64,000 nucleotides of DNA from Wyeomyia smithii (taxonomy: Eukaryota; Arthropoda; Insecta; Diptera; Culicidae), in NCBI RefSeq assembly GCF_029784165.1, contig NC_073695.1:163636113-163700112 (forward strand), in the 5' to 3' direction. The position numbers and the translations under genes were made by a program. This document shows positions 34,418-44,584 of this stretch, in pieces (within the stretch, counting starts at the first letter, position 1; every line of letters begins with the position of its first letter). The notes beneath the pieces were generated by a model that was not told the DNA's origin, did no database searches, and worked only from the letters and a program-made list of their open reading frames with translations.

Positions 34418-35811
34418 CTATTTATTGAAACACAAGCTGCTTTTCTTTTGATTGAATAATCTTTTATATATCAAGCATTCTGAACTAAATGCGGCATGGT
34501 TGACGTCCAAATTCATGTTACGCTCTTTATTCGTCTTTAAACAATTAACGCATTTCAAAACAGTAGACGTGCATTCAGATGTTTTGTGTTTTAGGCTACA
34601 CCTGGAACACGTATCACAATTTTTGCAATCCATGCTCTTGTGCCCAAATTCTCCACATTTGAAGCATCTCAAAACATTTACCGCGGGAAATACTAAGCAC
34701 CGATCAAATACTACATTTACTTGCTTAGCAGATAACAAGCTGTTATACGTTTCCAAATCAACCTCTATTACCGCGCTATACTTGTTATACCGAAAGCGTG
34801 GATTTTCATACGAGTTTATTACTTTTAAATCATTAATTTTGATACCTTCATTTTGACTCTTTAAAAAGTCAATGAAAACATCAGGAGAAAGATTCTCGCT
34901 CATGCCCACTATTTTCAATCTCGGCACCGACGTGGGAACAACAGCACTGTAGTTTTCACCCAGATTGCTTTCAATGCCATTTTTCAACTTATCAATATTT
35001 TCGCCAACAGCGCATTCAACAATAATGGAACCATCTTTACCGTTCCTAAAATTACTCACTTTGTGTGTTTTTGGATCTAATTTTGTTTTCAAAAACTTTC
35101 GAGTTTCCTCGCAAGCTTGTTTGGACTCGTTCGGTTTGATCACAATGACCGGACGAGTCTTATGTTTAACGGGCTTAAAACCATCATGTATATTATTATT
35201 ATTACTAATACTCGTTTTAATACTTTTACGGCGACCCTTCACGACTTGCGCAAAAGTCACGCCGTCATCAAAAACATCATCACTATATCGTCATCAATTC
35301 TACGCTTCTTGCCGATTTGGTCCGATTCAGAAGGAACCGTCCCATTCCGCGCGCGGGCATCATTAATTGCAGCTTTATTTTGACGCGTATTTAATTCCAA
35401 AACCGAATTGTTCAATTCATCAAATTTCTCACAAAATAATTTTTCAAGAGATTCATTTACATTTAATCTCAACTGTTCCATACCGAAATTCAACGCGCTG
35501 TTTATCTGGGCCGATATTTGATTCCGCATTTCAATGACCGAATCAGAGAGAGAAGATAATTTCTTCATCTCTTCTTCAATACGGTTGATGTCCGGTATCA
35601 AATGTTGCCCACCACAACACTGGTTTGATAAACATTCGTCACACTTGAAGCAAAGATTATCATCATCTGTAACTATCTTTGCCGTTGCCTTGGTGAGTCC
35701 AGTACACTTGTAGTGAAACAAACGAGCACAGTTGAAGCCCACACATTTCAACGGCAAATCCGATAGGACAATTGCCGTACCACAGCCAGAGCAAATCATC
35801 GCACACAACAC
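34418..35811 (-). pseudogene. CR1/L2-type ORF1 with PHD-like finger and zinc knuckle, frameshifted
   Basis: Two frames make up one protein. The first (35811-35257, 184 residues) begins with a Cys-rich PHD-like finger (CSGCGTAIV, CVGFNCARLFHYKC, CFKCDEC) followed by a coiled-coil-like helix and a basic KKRR segment. The second (to 34418) has an RNA-binding-like core and Cys knuckles (CFKCGEFGHKSMDC, CDTCSRCSLKH). Sensible coding continues upstream of the GTG at 35260 in the second frame (DDVFDDG), which places a one-base frameshift near 35280-35290. The protein would package element RNA. Alternatively two separate products are made, but the continuity argues against that. Confidence 0.75.
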
Positions 35812-35950
35812 ACGTTAACACGGGACGCTATACCAATAGACATGCAGAGAAACAAGAGACAGAGGCAAAAAAAATGATCGCCACCACCGCTGCTTTGAAA
35901 GCGTCGGGGGGGATTTTATTTTAACAAACTTTAACGCGAACTTGCTGCTT

Positions 35951-36122
35951 AAAGCAACTGCTCTTGTACTTAGCCTTTTGTAGATTCACTACCGACACAC
36001 GTTAGAATATATCTACCGTGAATCACTTCACTATTTCACACGTAAATTAACAATTATATATCACCACAAAATAACATCAACTACTCTGTTCGCCATCAAA
36101 AGAGAAGACATAGCGACATAAC
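35951..36122. other. Spacer, possibly 5' UTR of the minus-strand LINE
   Basis: No gene is recognised. The true 5' end of the CR1/L2-type element may lie within this stretch. Confidence 0.35.
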
Positions 36123-36232
36123 GACGCGATCTTTTTTTACGCGATTTGCTCCAAATTACGCGATTTTTTTAAAATTACGCGATTCTTTATTTGCACGCAC
36201 GCATCAACCGCGTAAAAAGAGAATCCAGTGTA
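36123..36232 (-). repeat. ACGCG-type interspersed repeat, right part
   Basis: It contains several TTACGCGATTTT units and ends CGCGTAAAAAGAGAATCCAG then TGTA. The last bases are the complement of the left end of the copy at 24438, so complete members would have about 20-bp inverted termini. Its own left end appears truncated. Confidence 0.65.
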
Positions 36233-36914
36233 TTGATTTCTAATTTTAGCCTCAGTTACGTCAAGCAACGTTTATTTAGGGGAGTACTGTACAAAACGTA
36301 CCAGTTAAGCATTTACGGAGTTTGCAGCGCTTCTAATCTTTTCTAAGCGACATTGACGATCTTTTCTAAGCGACGTGTTGGAAGATCTATATAATGCATG
36401 TTTATGACGAAGCTTTTTTTTTAAAAAAAAACTCGATTTCAATGTTATTTTTAATAAAATTTACCTTTGCTGCCAACTGTAGGAAAGCTGTGTTTATCTG
36501 AGAAAAATGGATAAATTCATTATTGAAAGCAACATGTGCAAGTATTTTAGGGAATTAATAGCATGGGCCTATTGGTGCATTTTGTACGGTTCTCCCCTAA
36601 TAACAAAGTATTCAATGCATTTCTGTATAATACTGAACTATAATTTCTTGAGAGCAGGATTGTAGAAGTTTGCTGCAATTCATAATTCTAGATCCTGCGA
36701 TTTCTGAAAACCAAATCATTGTGGTATTCAAGCCTGGATTATGGGGAATTTAAAAATTAGAACTGCATTGAATTAACATGCATATTTGCTGTTCTAGTAT
36801 GAAATCTTCCTCACGTTCGAATTTTTCAAAAAAATTTAAGTTGCATCTAACTAGCATTTAAAAAGTTGGGTTGTGATCGAAAAAATAAGACTTATATACT
36901 CCAGTGATAACATT
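36233..36914. other. Non-coding, nothing recognised
   Basis: AT-rich DNA without supported features. Confidence 0.4.
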
Positions 36915-36916
36915 TA

Positions 36917-37274
36917 CAGGTAGGACTCGATTATCCGGAATTTTGTTTTTTTTTATTTTCATTCTAAAATATAACCTTTTCTATCCCTTTTTGGGATATG
37001 TGTTAGCATTTCTGTCCCTTTCAGCATGTTTGGGATATGTCCGAGAAAAGTGAAATCAATCAATGGCTAATTAGTTTTTTTTTCAGTTCCTCAAAACTTC
37101 AGCTCTTTTTCCCATGAACATAATTTCTGGCTACGCCCCTGCATCATACAAGTAAAATAACAAAAGAAGGCAATTGCAAAATTGAATGTTTTTCTTTGTG
37201 ACTCGATTATCCGGAGAACTCGATTATCCGGAGTGAAATTTTTTCCGATACTCCGGATAATCGAGTCCGACCTG
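36917..37274. mobile_element. 358-bp pogo/Tigger-like MITE
   Basis: The left end CAGGTAGGACTCGATTATCC and the right end (complement CAGGTCGGACTCGATTATCC) differ at one position. TA lies at both outer edges (36915-36916, 37275-37276), the target of Tc1/mariner-type transposases. CAGG ends with CGATTATCCGGA are the style of pogo/Tigger elements. Extra copies of the CTCGATTATCCGGA motif occur just inside the right end (37202-37234). No transposase is encoded. Confidence 0.85.
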
Positions 37275-37866
37275 TACTATATTTGTGAAAACCACGTCAA
37301 GCTTTGATTCAATGATCGTATTTGGTTCAACCTCTGGGAAACAATCTTTTAAATTCTTTTCATTCTTTACTGAAATGGGTCTTTTTATGTTGGTATACGA
37401 TTTGTGCCCTAATGGTGTAATAAATATATGGTAATAGTGAGTATAACAAAGGTTTCTGCACCGGTAGGTGGATTGATTCTGGTTTTTATTTAAAAAACAG
37501 AGTATATATTTTTTTTTCGGAGAGACTACGGAAACTATGCCGTAGACGTCATATCGATCGAACAAACCGTTTTGACTTTAAAATTATTTGTGATAATCAA
37601 TGCTTTTTTTTACATAGGATTTTTAAATAGCTTTTCAGAAATGAGTCGTGATTAAAAAAAGCCTATAACACAAAATGCCATCTTTCGCCTATAGAAACAT
37701 CTATGCAAAGTTCCAGTCAAATTAAAAATGACAATTAAACAAATTAGAAAAATAGGAGCTTGTTCATCTGAAAAACTGTTCAATACAGAGCTCATCGATC
37801 GCTTTTCTATAACATCATCATGGATGAATCTTGAATTAAAAAAAAAACTATTCAAAAATTAAACTT

Positions 37867-38099
37867 GGCGTCGTACACAAATTACGTAACGCATGAAGGG
37901 GGAGGGGGGTTGAATTTGCGTTACTTATTGTTACATAACTGTAATGTTTACTCGAAATAAAAAAATGGAGGGGGTCGGGTTGTTCAGTAACGTAATTTTA
38001 ATGGGGAGCGGGGTTATATCGAACTTCACTTATTGTTATATAGGGAGGAGGGGGTCAGAGAGCTGGATTTTTAGCGTTACGTAGTTTGTGTATGACGCC
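37867..38099. mobile_element. 233-bp MITE with 26-bp inverted ends
   Basis: GGCGTCGTACACAAATTACG at 37867 and the complement of the right end (GGCGTCATACACAAACTACG) agree at 18 of 20 positions, and the match continues through TAACGC. The interior is G-rich on the + strand (GGGGGAGGGGGG). The target duplication is not clear. Confidence 0.78.
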
Positions 38100-38834
38100 T
38101 TATCAATAACTGTTATTTCAAAACTACTAATCCAATTTTGTTGTTGGGAGCTTCGTAACCCTAAAGATACAGAATCCGTATCAACAAGAGGGTGGTCATG
38201 GGTTCGAATCTTAGTAAGATCTTGGTCATTCGATGTTTCTGTTCTTAAACTTCGATAATTTCTTTTACAGCACGCTATACGACCCAATAATTAACTTAAG
38301 GAGATGATAAGGCCAATAAAGAAGATAAGGGTGCAGGAAGTCTACAGGTTACTTCACAAGTTGGTGACACTGTAAAAAGAAAAAAGTGCGGATTGCAAAA
38401 ACATTCGGACAATGCCACAAAACATCAAAAAGTATTGGTCGCAGTGGCACTATACAAGAAAAGATATTTCCAATAGTATTCTCGTCATTCAACTAATAAC
38501 ACTAATAATTGCAGAACACTACTCTACAGCCTGGTTCCAACTGTATGTTTCGTGAAGCTTTTAAATAATGCTATTGCCACATGATGATGCATAGTGTTGT
38601 TTTTCAGATAAGTTTTCTCGTAAGGAATTTAACATGATGCAGACACAAACACGAATGAGCAATGAGAGCATATAACCAAATTTGATTTTGGTTCTTCTCT
38701 GTTTCATGATCCTCCTCCTGCGCTTTATCAGTTATGTACAAGTTGATTTAAAGTGATGAATGTGAATTATTGTTAACTTTGAATACTATAGTTAGAGTTT
38801 CATTTGAGTCTTCGCATAAATAGGGTAACGGGGA

Positions 38835-39550
38835 ATTTGGCCCACCTAAATATTTTGGCTCACCCGCGAAAATTTTTAAATATTAGAAAACTTTGTATAC
38901 ACCATTCAAATAACATACCTATGAATCATACAACACTTAAATTTTCGGCAAAATACTGACTCAAGGTAGCAATGTTTTGGAATTAGGTCATACATATTTA
39001 AAATCATGCCTGAGCCGACACAAAGTTAAGAGGAAGTCGTAGATTACCACTGGTAATATCCAACTCAACTTCTGAAAGCTATTATAACAAATATGTATGC
39101 TATTGAAACAATTAATTGTTGTAATAACATCAATAAAATATCATAGAAACAGTTGCTATGCTCTAACAAATGGGAAAAAGATAGAATAGCAGTTTAAGGC
39201 ATGGCCAAAGCGAACATATTTTGGCTTGGTTTGGCCGCCTAACCAAGCTTTTACTACTCTGTTACTATTCGGTCGTTGAGCGCTGGGCAGAGAAGTAACT
39301 TGTAGCACTTTATAGGTATTTTTATTTAATTTATAACATTTACCGATATGAAACTCGCTTCAAATGCCTGCACATTCGTTATTAGCCCGATATTTTTATT
39401 TTCAGATGCCCAAAATTGAGAAAACTCTACGGCAGAAGGATGTTCTCCTAAAATCCACTGTTTCTAGGTCAAAAGGTCCATGATGATCTAAAATATGATT
39501 AGTCCGAAATATTTCCACACACGGTTCTAAATATAAAGGTGGGCCAAAAT
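38835..39550. mobile_element. Candidate MITE with TTGGCCCACCT ends
   Basis: TTTGGCCCACCT at 38836-38847 faces AGGTGGGCCAAA at 39537-39548. Each side has a second imperfect copy of the motif in the same orientation (TTTTGGCTCACC; GTGGCCCAAAA). This may be a foldback transposon with subterminal repeats. There is no coding content. Confidence 0.5.
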
Positions 39551-40829
39551 ATAGACTTGTGGCCCAAAATATGTTTTTGGTACTTCATAAAAATATTTAT
39601 GTTTCTCGGATACTTCTCAATAAATTGCATAGTTGAATGGTGTATGTTAAAATAGATACAAAGCTCTTAAGAGCCAGTTAGCGAGAGGCGCAACCGTATG
39701 TTGTTTTGATGTTCTGGAATTTTCAGCGTTTGTTTGTCTATTAAAGGTAGGAAGTTTTGCAAAATTCCAATTTTTTCATTGAGAAAATGATATGTCCAAA
39801 AACGTCCAAACACTAAAAAGTGCAATAACTCCAGCTAGACTTCATGGATTTTTTTTAAAACTTGTGGTATTATTCTACACTAAGAGTACTTTAAAACGCA
39901 TAGTCACAATATATGGCAAAAAGGTAACATGATGAAAAAAATGCATTATTCTATTAAAAATTGTCAATTTTCAGGGTCATCCTGGTAGAAAAAATATCTT
40001 AATATAGCGTTTTGTTGAGCAACTCAAGAGCTTCAATTTCATGTATAAGACAAGTGTGCCAAATGGGGTAAAACGGCCGTAGAAGGTTTTCTTACAAAAA
40101 ACCGCCAAAATCACTAAAATCACTCTATCTTACCAAAACTACATACTTTACCAGAGGATTCACCGTTTGGGGTAAAAGGTTCCTTGAAGATTTTTTTTCG
40201 AAAAATGTCGTCAAAATCACCAAAACTGCAAGAACTTGGGTTAGACTTGATAGATTTACTGAAAATTTAGATTATTACTCTTGTTAAAAACGAACTTAAG
40301 GGCAAGATGACAAAAGTGACAAATAAATTTACATGACGAAAAATATATTTTTCTTGGATGAAAAATCTTGAAGATAAAGGTGCCGCAGGCTATATTTTGT
40401 AGTAGAAATGCTAATTCTCCCACAACGGGTTCCTGCGGGGCATCCAGATTGTTGAAAATGTGAATGTCCCCTACTATAGGTTCATTTGGGAACTTCCAGA
40501 TGGAAAATAGCCATTTCTCGATGAGCTCTTGGCCGATTCCGGATCTTGATGAACCATTCGCTTCAGAAATGGTTTTGGCATAGACATGCCATTGATGCAA
40601 ATAAGCATTGTATTCAGGTAACCCATTACCAAATCCATCCAAAATTTAGCAGGTTTGACATACCTACCGGAGCTCAGGAATATTTCCTGTATCCGGTGAC
40701 CTAAGCCACATTTGTAATTAGAAAATGAAATTTTAAAAGGTTTCCATTTAATGCTGTTCGAATTATTAAAATCGAATAACATTTGGCAAAGCTATAGCAT
40801 TTCAAATTTCATCAAAATTTTTCCTATCC
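39551..40829 (-). other. Unresolved segment with short minus-strand open frames
   Basis: Minus-strand frames at 40256-40642 and 40474-40782 have moderately protein-like composition (for example NLDAPQEPVVGELAFLLQN), but they overlap out of phase and match no family I know. They could be a decayed transposon ORF. They do not resemble dystrophin, whose exons lie just beyond 41184. Confidence 0.3.
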
Positions 40830-40831
40830 TA

Positions 40832-41069
40832 CACACTTAAAATTTATTGCCGGGTCGCGGTATTTTTTCACATTTTTTCGTAAATCTCGGTTCAACCTAA
40901 CTGAAATTTCGGCATAAAATATTACCGAGCTATCACTACCGAGATTACGTATATTTTATTCTGAAATTTCAGTTAGGTAAAGCGAGATTTACGAAAAAAT
41001 GAGACAGCTGTCATTATTTTTTTCTTCTCAGACAAAATTACCGAGACCCGGCAATAAATTTTAAGTGTG
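40832..41069. mobile_element. 238-bp foldback MITE with TA target duplication
   Basis: The left end CACACTTAAAATTTATTGCC continues to GGGTC and is perfectly complementary to the right end. TA flanks both sides (40830-40831, 41070-41071), as for Tc1/mariner derivatives. A second internal inverted repeat (CGTAAATCTCGGTT and AGCGAGATTTACG; AACTGAAATTTC and GAAATTTCAGTT) makes most of the element self-complementary. It lies 113 bp beyond a dystrophin exon, in the following intron. Confidence 0.88.
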
Positions 41070-41183
41070 TACTTTTAGTGTGTAGAACTTCAGGGACTGT
41101 AGGTTTTCAAAATTAAACAGGAATTGCAGTAATTATCTCAGGGTTAAACGCAGTGGCGATAAACTGTAATTGATAACACCTAC

Positions 41184-41307
41184 CTTCTGAATCACTGGTA
41201 TCTGATAGAGGAGGCTCATTGGCAATATATTGGCGGCCACTAAGAAGATTATTTTCTATTAGGGGTCGTTTATCTTCTAACTGCCGACGGAAAGCACGAT
41301 GATCGTC
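41184..41307 (-). CDS. Dys: Dystrophin, exon of the last spectrin repeats (third small exon)
   Basis: This is a 124-bp coding exon bounded by TTCACAG upstream (minus strand) and GTAGGT downstream. It begins in phase 0 and encodes DDHRAFRRQLEDKRPLIENN, followed by a Pro/Ser/Asp-rich end (EPPLSDTSDSE). The HRAFRRQL block followed by a charged helix is characteristic of the distal dystrophin rod, and it follows directly from the previous exon in phase. It ends in phase 1. The next exon, expected to continue the rod toward the WW domain, is not found in the remaining 41 kb of the window. Dystrophin links actin to the membrane dystroglycan complex. Confidence 0.85.
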
Positions 41308-41616
41308 CTGTGAACACGGAAAAATCAAATGAATGATTTGTCGAAATAATTATCACCTCCATTTAGTTTAGAATGAACCTCATATGCTTTTTTTATAACT
41401 TATCGATAAAAATAACATTGTTCGATTCAAATTTGATACTGTATTACCAATAGATGAAGTTAACAGTAGAAGGAAATATAGAAATTGATTTGATAATATC
41501 CTGAGAAAACGAGACGTAAAAGGAAAGAGTAAAATACAACCCTCACTATTTGCTAACCTTCCAAATATTTCTGCCATTTCCATCTATACTATTTATTATT
41601 GTATTACTTCATTTAC

Positions 41617-41767
41617 CATTTGTTTCTGCAAACTGCCTGCGTCTCCTTTCATCGGCCCGAGCCCCAAAGAGGTTAATTCTGTATCCTTCCGAATTACCCA
41701 TTCCGTAAGTTCTCTCAACGATAGCAAAAGGGTATTCCAGTGCTCGGAGTTAGATTCTAAACGATTC
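41617..41767 (-). CDS. Dys: Dystrophin, second small spectrin-repeat exon
   Basis: This is a 151-bp exon with acceptor TTTTATAG and donor GTAAAT on the minus strand. The first base completes an Arg codon split by the preceding 65-bp intron. It encodes NRLESNSEHWNTLLLSLREL, then TEWVIRKDTELTSLG and SLQKQM. The spacing of Trp, Leu and the LRELTEW block is typical of a spectrin-repeat helix in distal dystrophin. It ends in phase 0. The following intron is 309 bp. I recognised no alternative family. Confidence 0.88.
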
Positions 41768-41832
41768 CTATAAAATATTAAATCTTATCTTAGATCTTAG
41801 TCTACATTTTTGCACCAATGTTGACGTTATAC

Positions 41833-42005
41833 CTTATTGCAATACTTTTTGATTTTAAATGATTCCATCTTTGGTTCATTTCATCCAGTCGTCGTTGCAG
41901 CATAACAGCATCTTCTTGTGATGTAAGCGATCCCAGTAATTTCCGACCAGTATTATCCAACCGATCATAAACAACACGATGAGACTCGATTTCAGATTGA
42001 AGGTC
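41833..42005 (-). CDS. Dys: Dystrophin, first small spectrin-repeat exon
   Basis: This is a 173-bp exon after acceptor TTGTTCCAG, donor GTATAA. It encodes DLQSEIESHRVVYDRLDNTG, then MLQRRLDEMNQRWNHLKSKS. The RRLDEMNQRW block and the following KSKSIAIR are diagnostic of the distal dystrophin/utrophin rod; insects have one such gene. It starts in phase 0, matching the phase-0 donor of the large exon 10.96 kb upstream, and ends with two bases of an Arg codon finished by the next exon. The agreement of phase, order and similarity across four exons is the main support for the gene call. Confidence 0.9.
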
Positions 42006-42245
42006 CTGGAACAAGAGTATTTTTTTCTTTAATTTGCATGTTAAACAGGCATCAAAAATTAAACTAAACATGATGCATATAAGGTTAAGGTTATCTCTAT
42101 AGAAAAGAAGAGTTTAAAATTTGGAACTAATTTATCATTTATTTTCAAAATGTCAAATTGCCTTTACATGCTCTGCGTAATGGCATTAACTTGAATTCTC
42201 TCAAGGACCATGAACGTTTTTTAATCATACTTATCTTTTGTTGGA

Positions 42246-42270
42246 AACCCTCCCAGCGGTCTCGAGGTAC
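42246..42270 (+). repeat. Head fragment of SINE family 2
   Basis: TCCCAGCGGTCTCGAGGTAC matches the tRNA-like head of the SINE at 45749-45964 except for one change. The rest of the SINE does not follow, because the element starting at 42281 lies immediately downstream. Confidence 0.5.
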
Positions 42271-42280
42271 AAAATGTATC

Positions 42281-43230
42281 ACCGTAAAACGGGGTAACAT
42301 TGATCATTTTTTTCACTTTTTCGTGAGTATTTATATATTTTAGAACTAAAATTACAGGTTTCATATTTTTAAAAGCATTACTGGCATCCTTAGAATTTGA
42401 GAAGTTACTTTTTAAAGCCCTTCGAAAATCATGAACATTGAATATATTTTTTTTTCGTCCTTGTTTCAATTTTCCTTATTTGGAGTAAACCTTTGATCAG
42501 TTTCAATTTCGAATAGTTTTGAAACCTTTTTGAACTGAAAATGTTAGATATTGCTTTGATAACATGTTTAGAGACGCTTCCCGGATTGACATCACGTTCT
42601 CCTTGACTGCTCTTACTGCGGAGGATAGTCCTGTCCTTGCACCTAGCCGCGGTATGTACTGCGAGGCTTTTTTATGCCATATGTAACTTTAACTTTCGAT
42701 GATAGAAAACATAAACGTTGGTCGCGAAAGTTGTCAGAAGTATTTTGTAAATCAGCAATCGTTGTAAAATGTTTGTGCTCAGAAAACGTATGTTAATCAT
42801 ATATGCAAGGCCTTTCCAACAACGGAAGTATCAATAGGCCAGTTCTACCCTACGTAGGCCAGGATGTTGTCTTGGCTAGAGCATAAAACTAACTTTCTCA
42901 ACAAATATAAATTAAATTAACGTTTGGTGATTGAGAAAATAAATAACGGATTCGGAAAACATGTCAATGAATACGAAATGTTTAATATTCGACTTAGTAT
43001 AAAGTGTTTTTTTGGCACTTATTGAGAGTAAGAAATACAACGGTCAAATTAATTTCTAAATTTGGTCATCAAAACAATAAAAAATTTCAACCAATACAAT
43101 ATTGTTCAGACCTAGAATGACACAAGACTAAAATGTAATACTTAAATTTAGCAAAAGTAATCACGGAGCAGTTTTATTTCAACTATTCATGAGAAGGGTA
43201 AAACTGATCAATGATACCCCGTTTTACGGT
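42281..43230. mobile_element. 950-bp MITE with 26-bp inverted ends, inside the dystrophin intron
   Basis: ACCGTAAAACGGGGTAACAT plus TGATCA at the left and its complement at the right agree at 25 of 26 positions. No open frame of note occurs inside. The GGGGTAACATTGATCA core resembles the ends of the candidate at 16316-16963. It sits at the end of a SINE head fragment. The target duplication is uncertain. Confidence 0.75.
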
Positions 43231-44044
43231 ACCATACTTTGCTTTGCTATCTTTCGACGGTTCACATTCCTTCAAAATTCTCTTGGCATCGACTAGGATT
43301 GAACTTAGGATTATGGCCCGACAAAGTAATTTTGAATTAATTTTTAATAAACATTATCCAAGCGATAATGACGCTCTTAACCTTCGCTTTCAATTGAAAA
43401 TCTTTTTTTTTTATTTTCGAGCACTTTGTGAGTCATATGAAAATCCACGAATACTTTTGCATTATTTTGACAGCTGAAGGGCGTCACTATCGCATGACGA
43501 TTTTATATTGAAAATGACTTAGACTTATCTTATTTATTTATTTCGTCAAGCAAATGTAGACTACACAATATACAGTACGTAACGCATATAGAGGCTTCAT
43601 AAATATTTTTTTTACTTCATATTTTATTTAGTACTCTTTAGACGAAGAGCTTTTTGCCACCACCAACACCACTTTCACTACCCTGAGTGGGTGCGGGGTG
43701 GGATTCAATATTGATTAAAACATGCGTGACGTAATTAATGACTCTGACTGCCACTAGATCGGAGAGCAGACCCATCCATAATTACGGTTTAACACTGTTT
43801 CCGGGTTCGAAAAATATAATCAAAGAAACCCGTAGGGTAGAAGCACCGGTTTTGGCCATGATAGAATTAAATAGATAATTGTGAAAAAGTATCTTGAATT
43901 TCTCCTATTTCGAAGTCTCCTATTAAAACAACTGATATTTTTCGACAAATATATTACTCACTGTAGCAAACACATATGCGAACTTTACTTTTAATAAAGG
44001 AACTAATTATACTCTCCCAGGTTTACTGTACAGTAGGCTTTCTC
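43231..44044. other. Intron sequence with a fragment of a CGCTTTCAATTGAAAA repeat
   Basis: TTCGCTTTCAATTGAAAATC at 43383-43402, followed by ATTTTCGAGCAC, matches an arm of the palindromic element at 48806-48939. The rest is unrecognised AT-rich intron DNA. Confidence 0.45.
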
Positions 44045-44456
44045 AAAAAAAATCGATGTTGAAAAAGTCAAGGTGCTCAGCCCTAAATTGAAAGATAATG
44101 TTATTTATAGCATTTTTGTAGAACATTTCGACTTTCTAAACAATTGTTTTCAGGTTGCCCAAACGTGATTTATGAAAAAATGACTTTTTTCAGCTACAAA
44201 CCCACTCTTTTGCACTTTTTTCAATTCTGTTCGATTCCCAAATGTTTCCATATATTTTTTTTATTTTTGTGGGGTTGTTTTTGAATATTTTGCATGGTTT
44301 GGTTCAGCATCGCATTCAATTATTTGACTTACAGATCCCAGTGAACATTACAAAAAAGTGAATTTTTCTCATAATTTCCTGATAAAACTCTTCAAAACAC
44401 ATTTAAAAAGTTTTTGTGATCAAGAACTGAAATTTTTGCTGCAAAGCGGGATTCAA
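44045..44456 (+). repeat. Dispersed repeat X, copy 1
   Basis: This stretch is closely similar to 58773-59123 joined to 60882-60925. Shared blocks include GTTGAAAAAGTCAAGGTGCT, CAGCCCTAAATTGAAAGATA, GTTGCCCAAACGTGATTTAT and CAGCATCGCATTCA. No coding capacity or terminal structure is evident. It lies directly upstream of the minisatellite and might form one transposon with it. Confidence 0.7.
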
Positions 44457-44584
44457 GACGAAAATTTACATAAAAAAAGATCCTTGATGTCTTACCGGGG
44501 GGCTGAGATATTGGCGTTTTTACATGTGATGGAAAACTATGCATTTTAACAAATATGTTAAATAACTGTTTTATTTTGAGAGAT

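Larger units (their letters stand above)
31622..35950 (-). mobile_element. CR1/L2-group non-LTR retrotransposon, nearly full length
   Basis: Read on the minus strand: ORF1 with an N-terminal PHD-like zinc finger and a CCHC knuckle, a short gap, then ORF2 with endonuclease and reverse transcriptase, and no RNase H. A PHD finger in ORF1 is known from CR1-like LINEs. The motifs FRPINMLHTLEK and FLDLKRAFETI fit the CR1/L2/Daphne assemblage; exact clade is not determined. Boundaries are approximate. The 3' UTR side is disrupted by insertion of I-type copy B, so some of its 3' end could lie left of 25420. Confidence 0.8.

Noticed and set aside
40256..40782. Possible further dystrophin exon on the minus strand
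   Set aside because: The two overlapping frames have no spectrin-type spacing of Trp and Leu and no matching splice phase with the exon ending at 41184.
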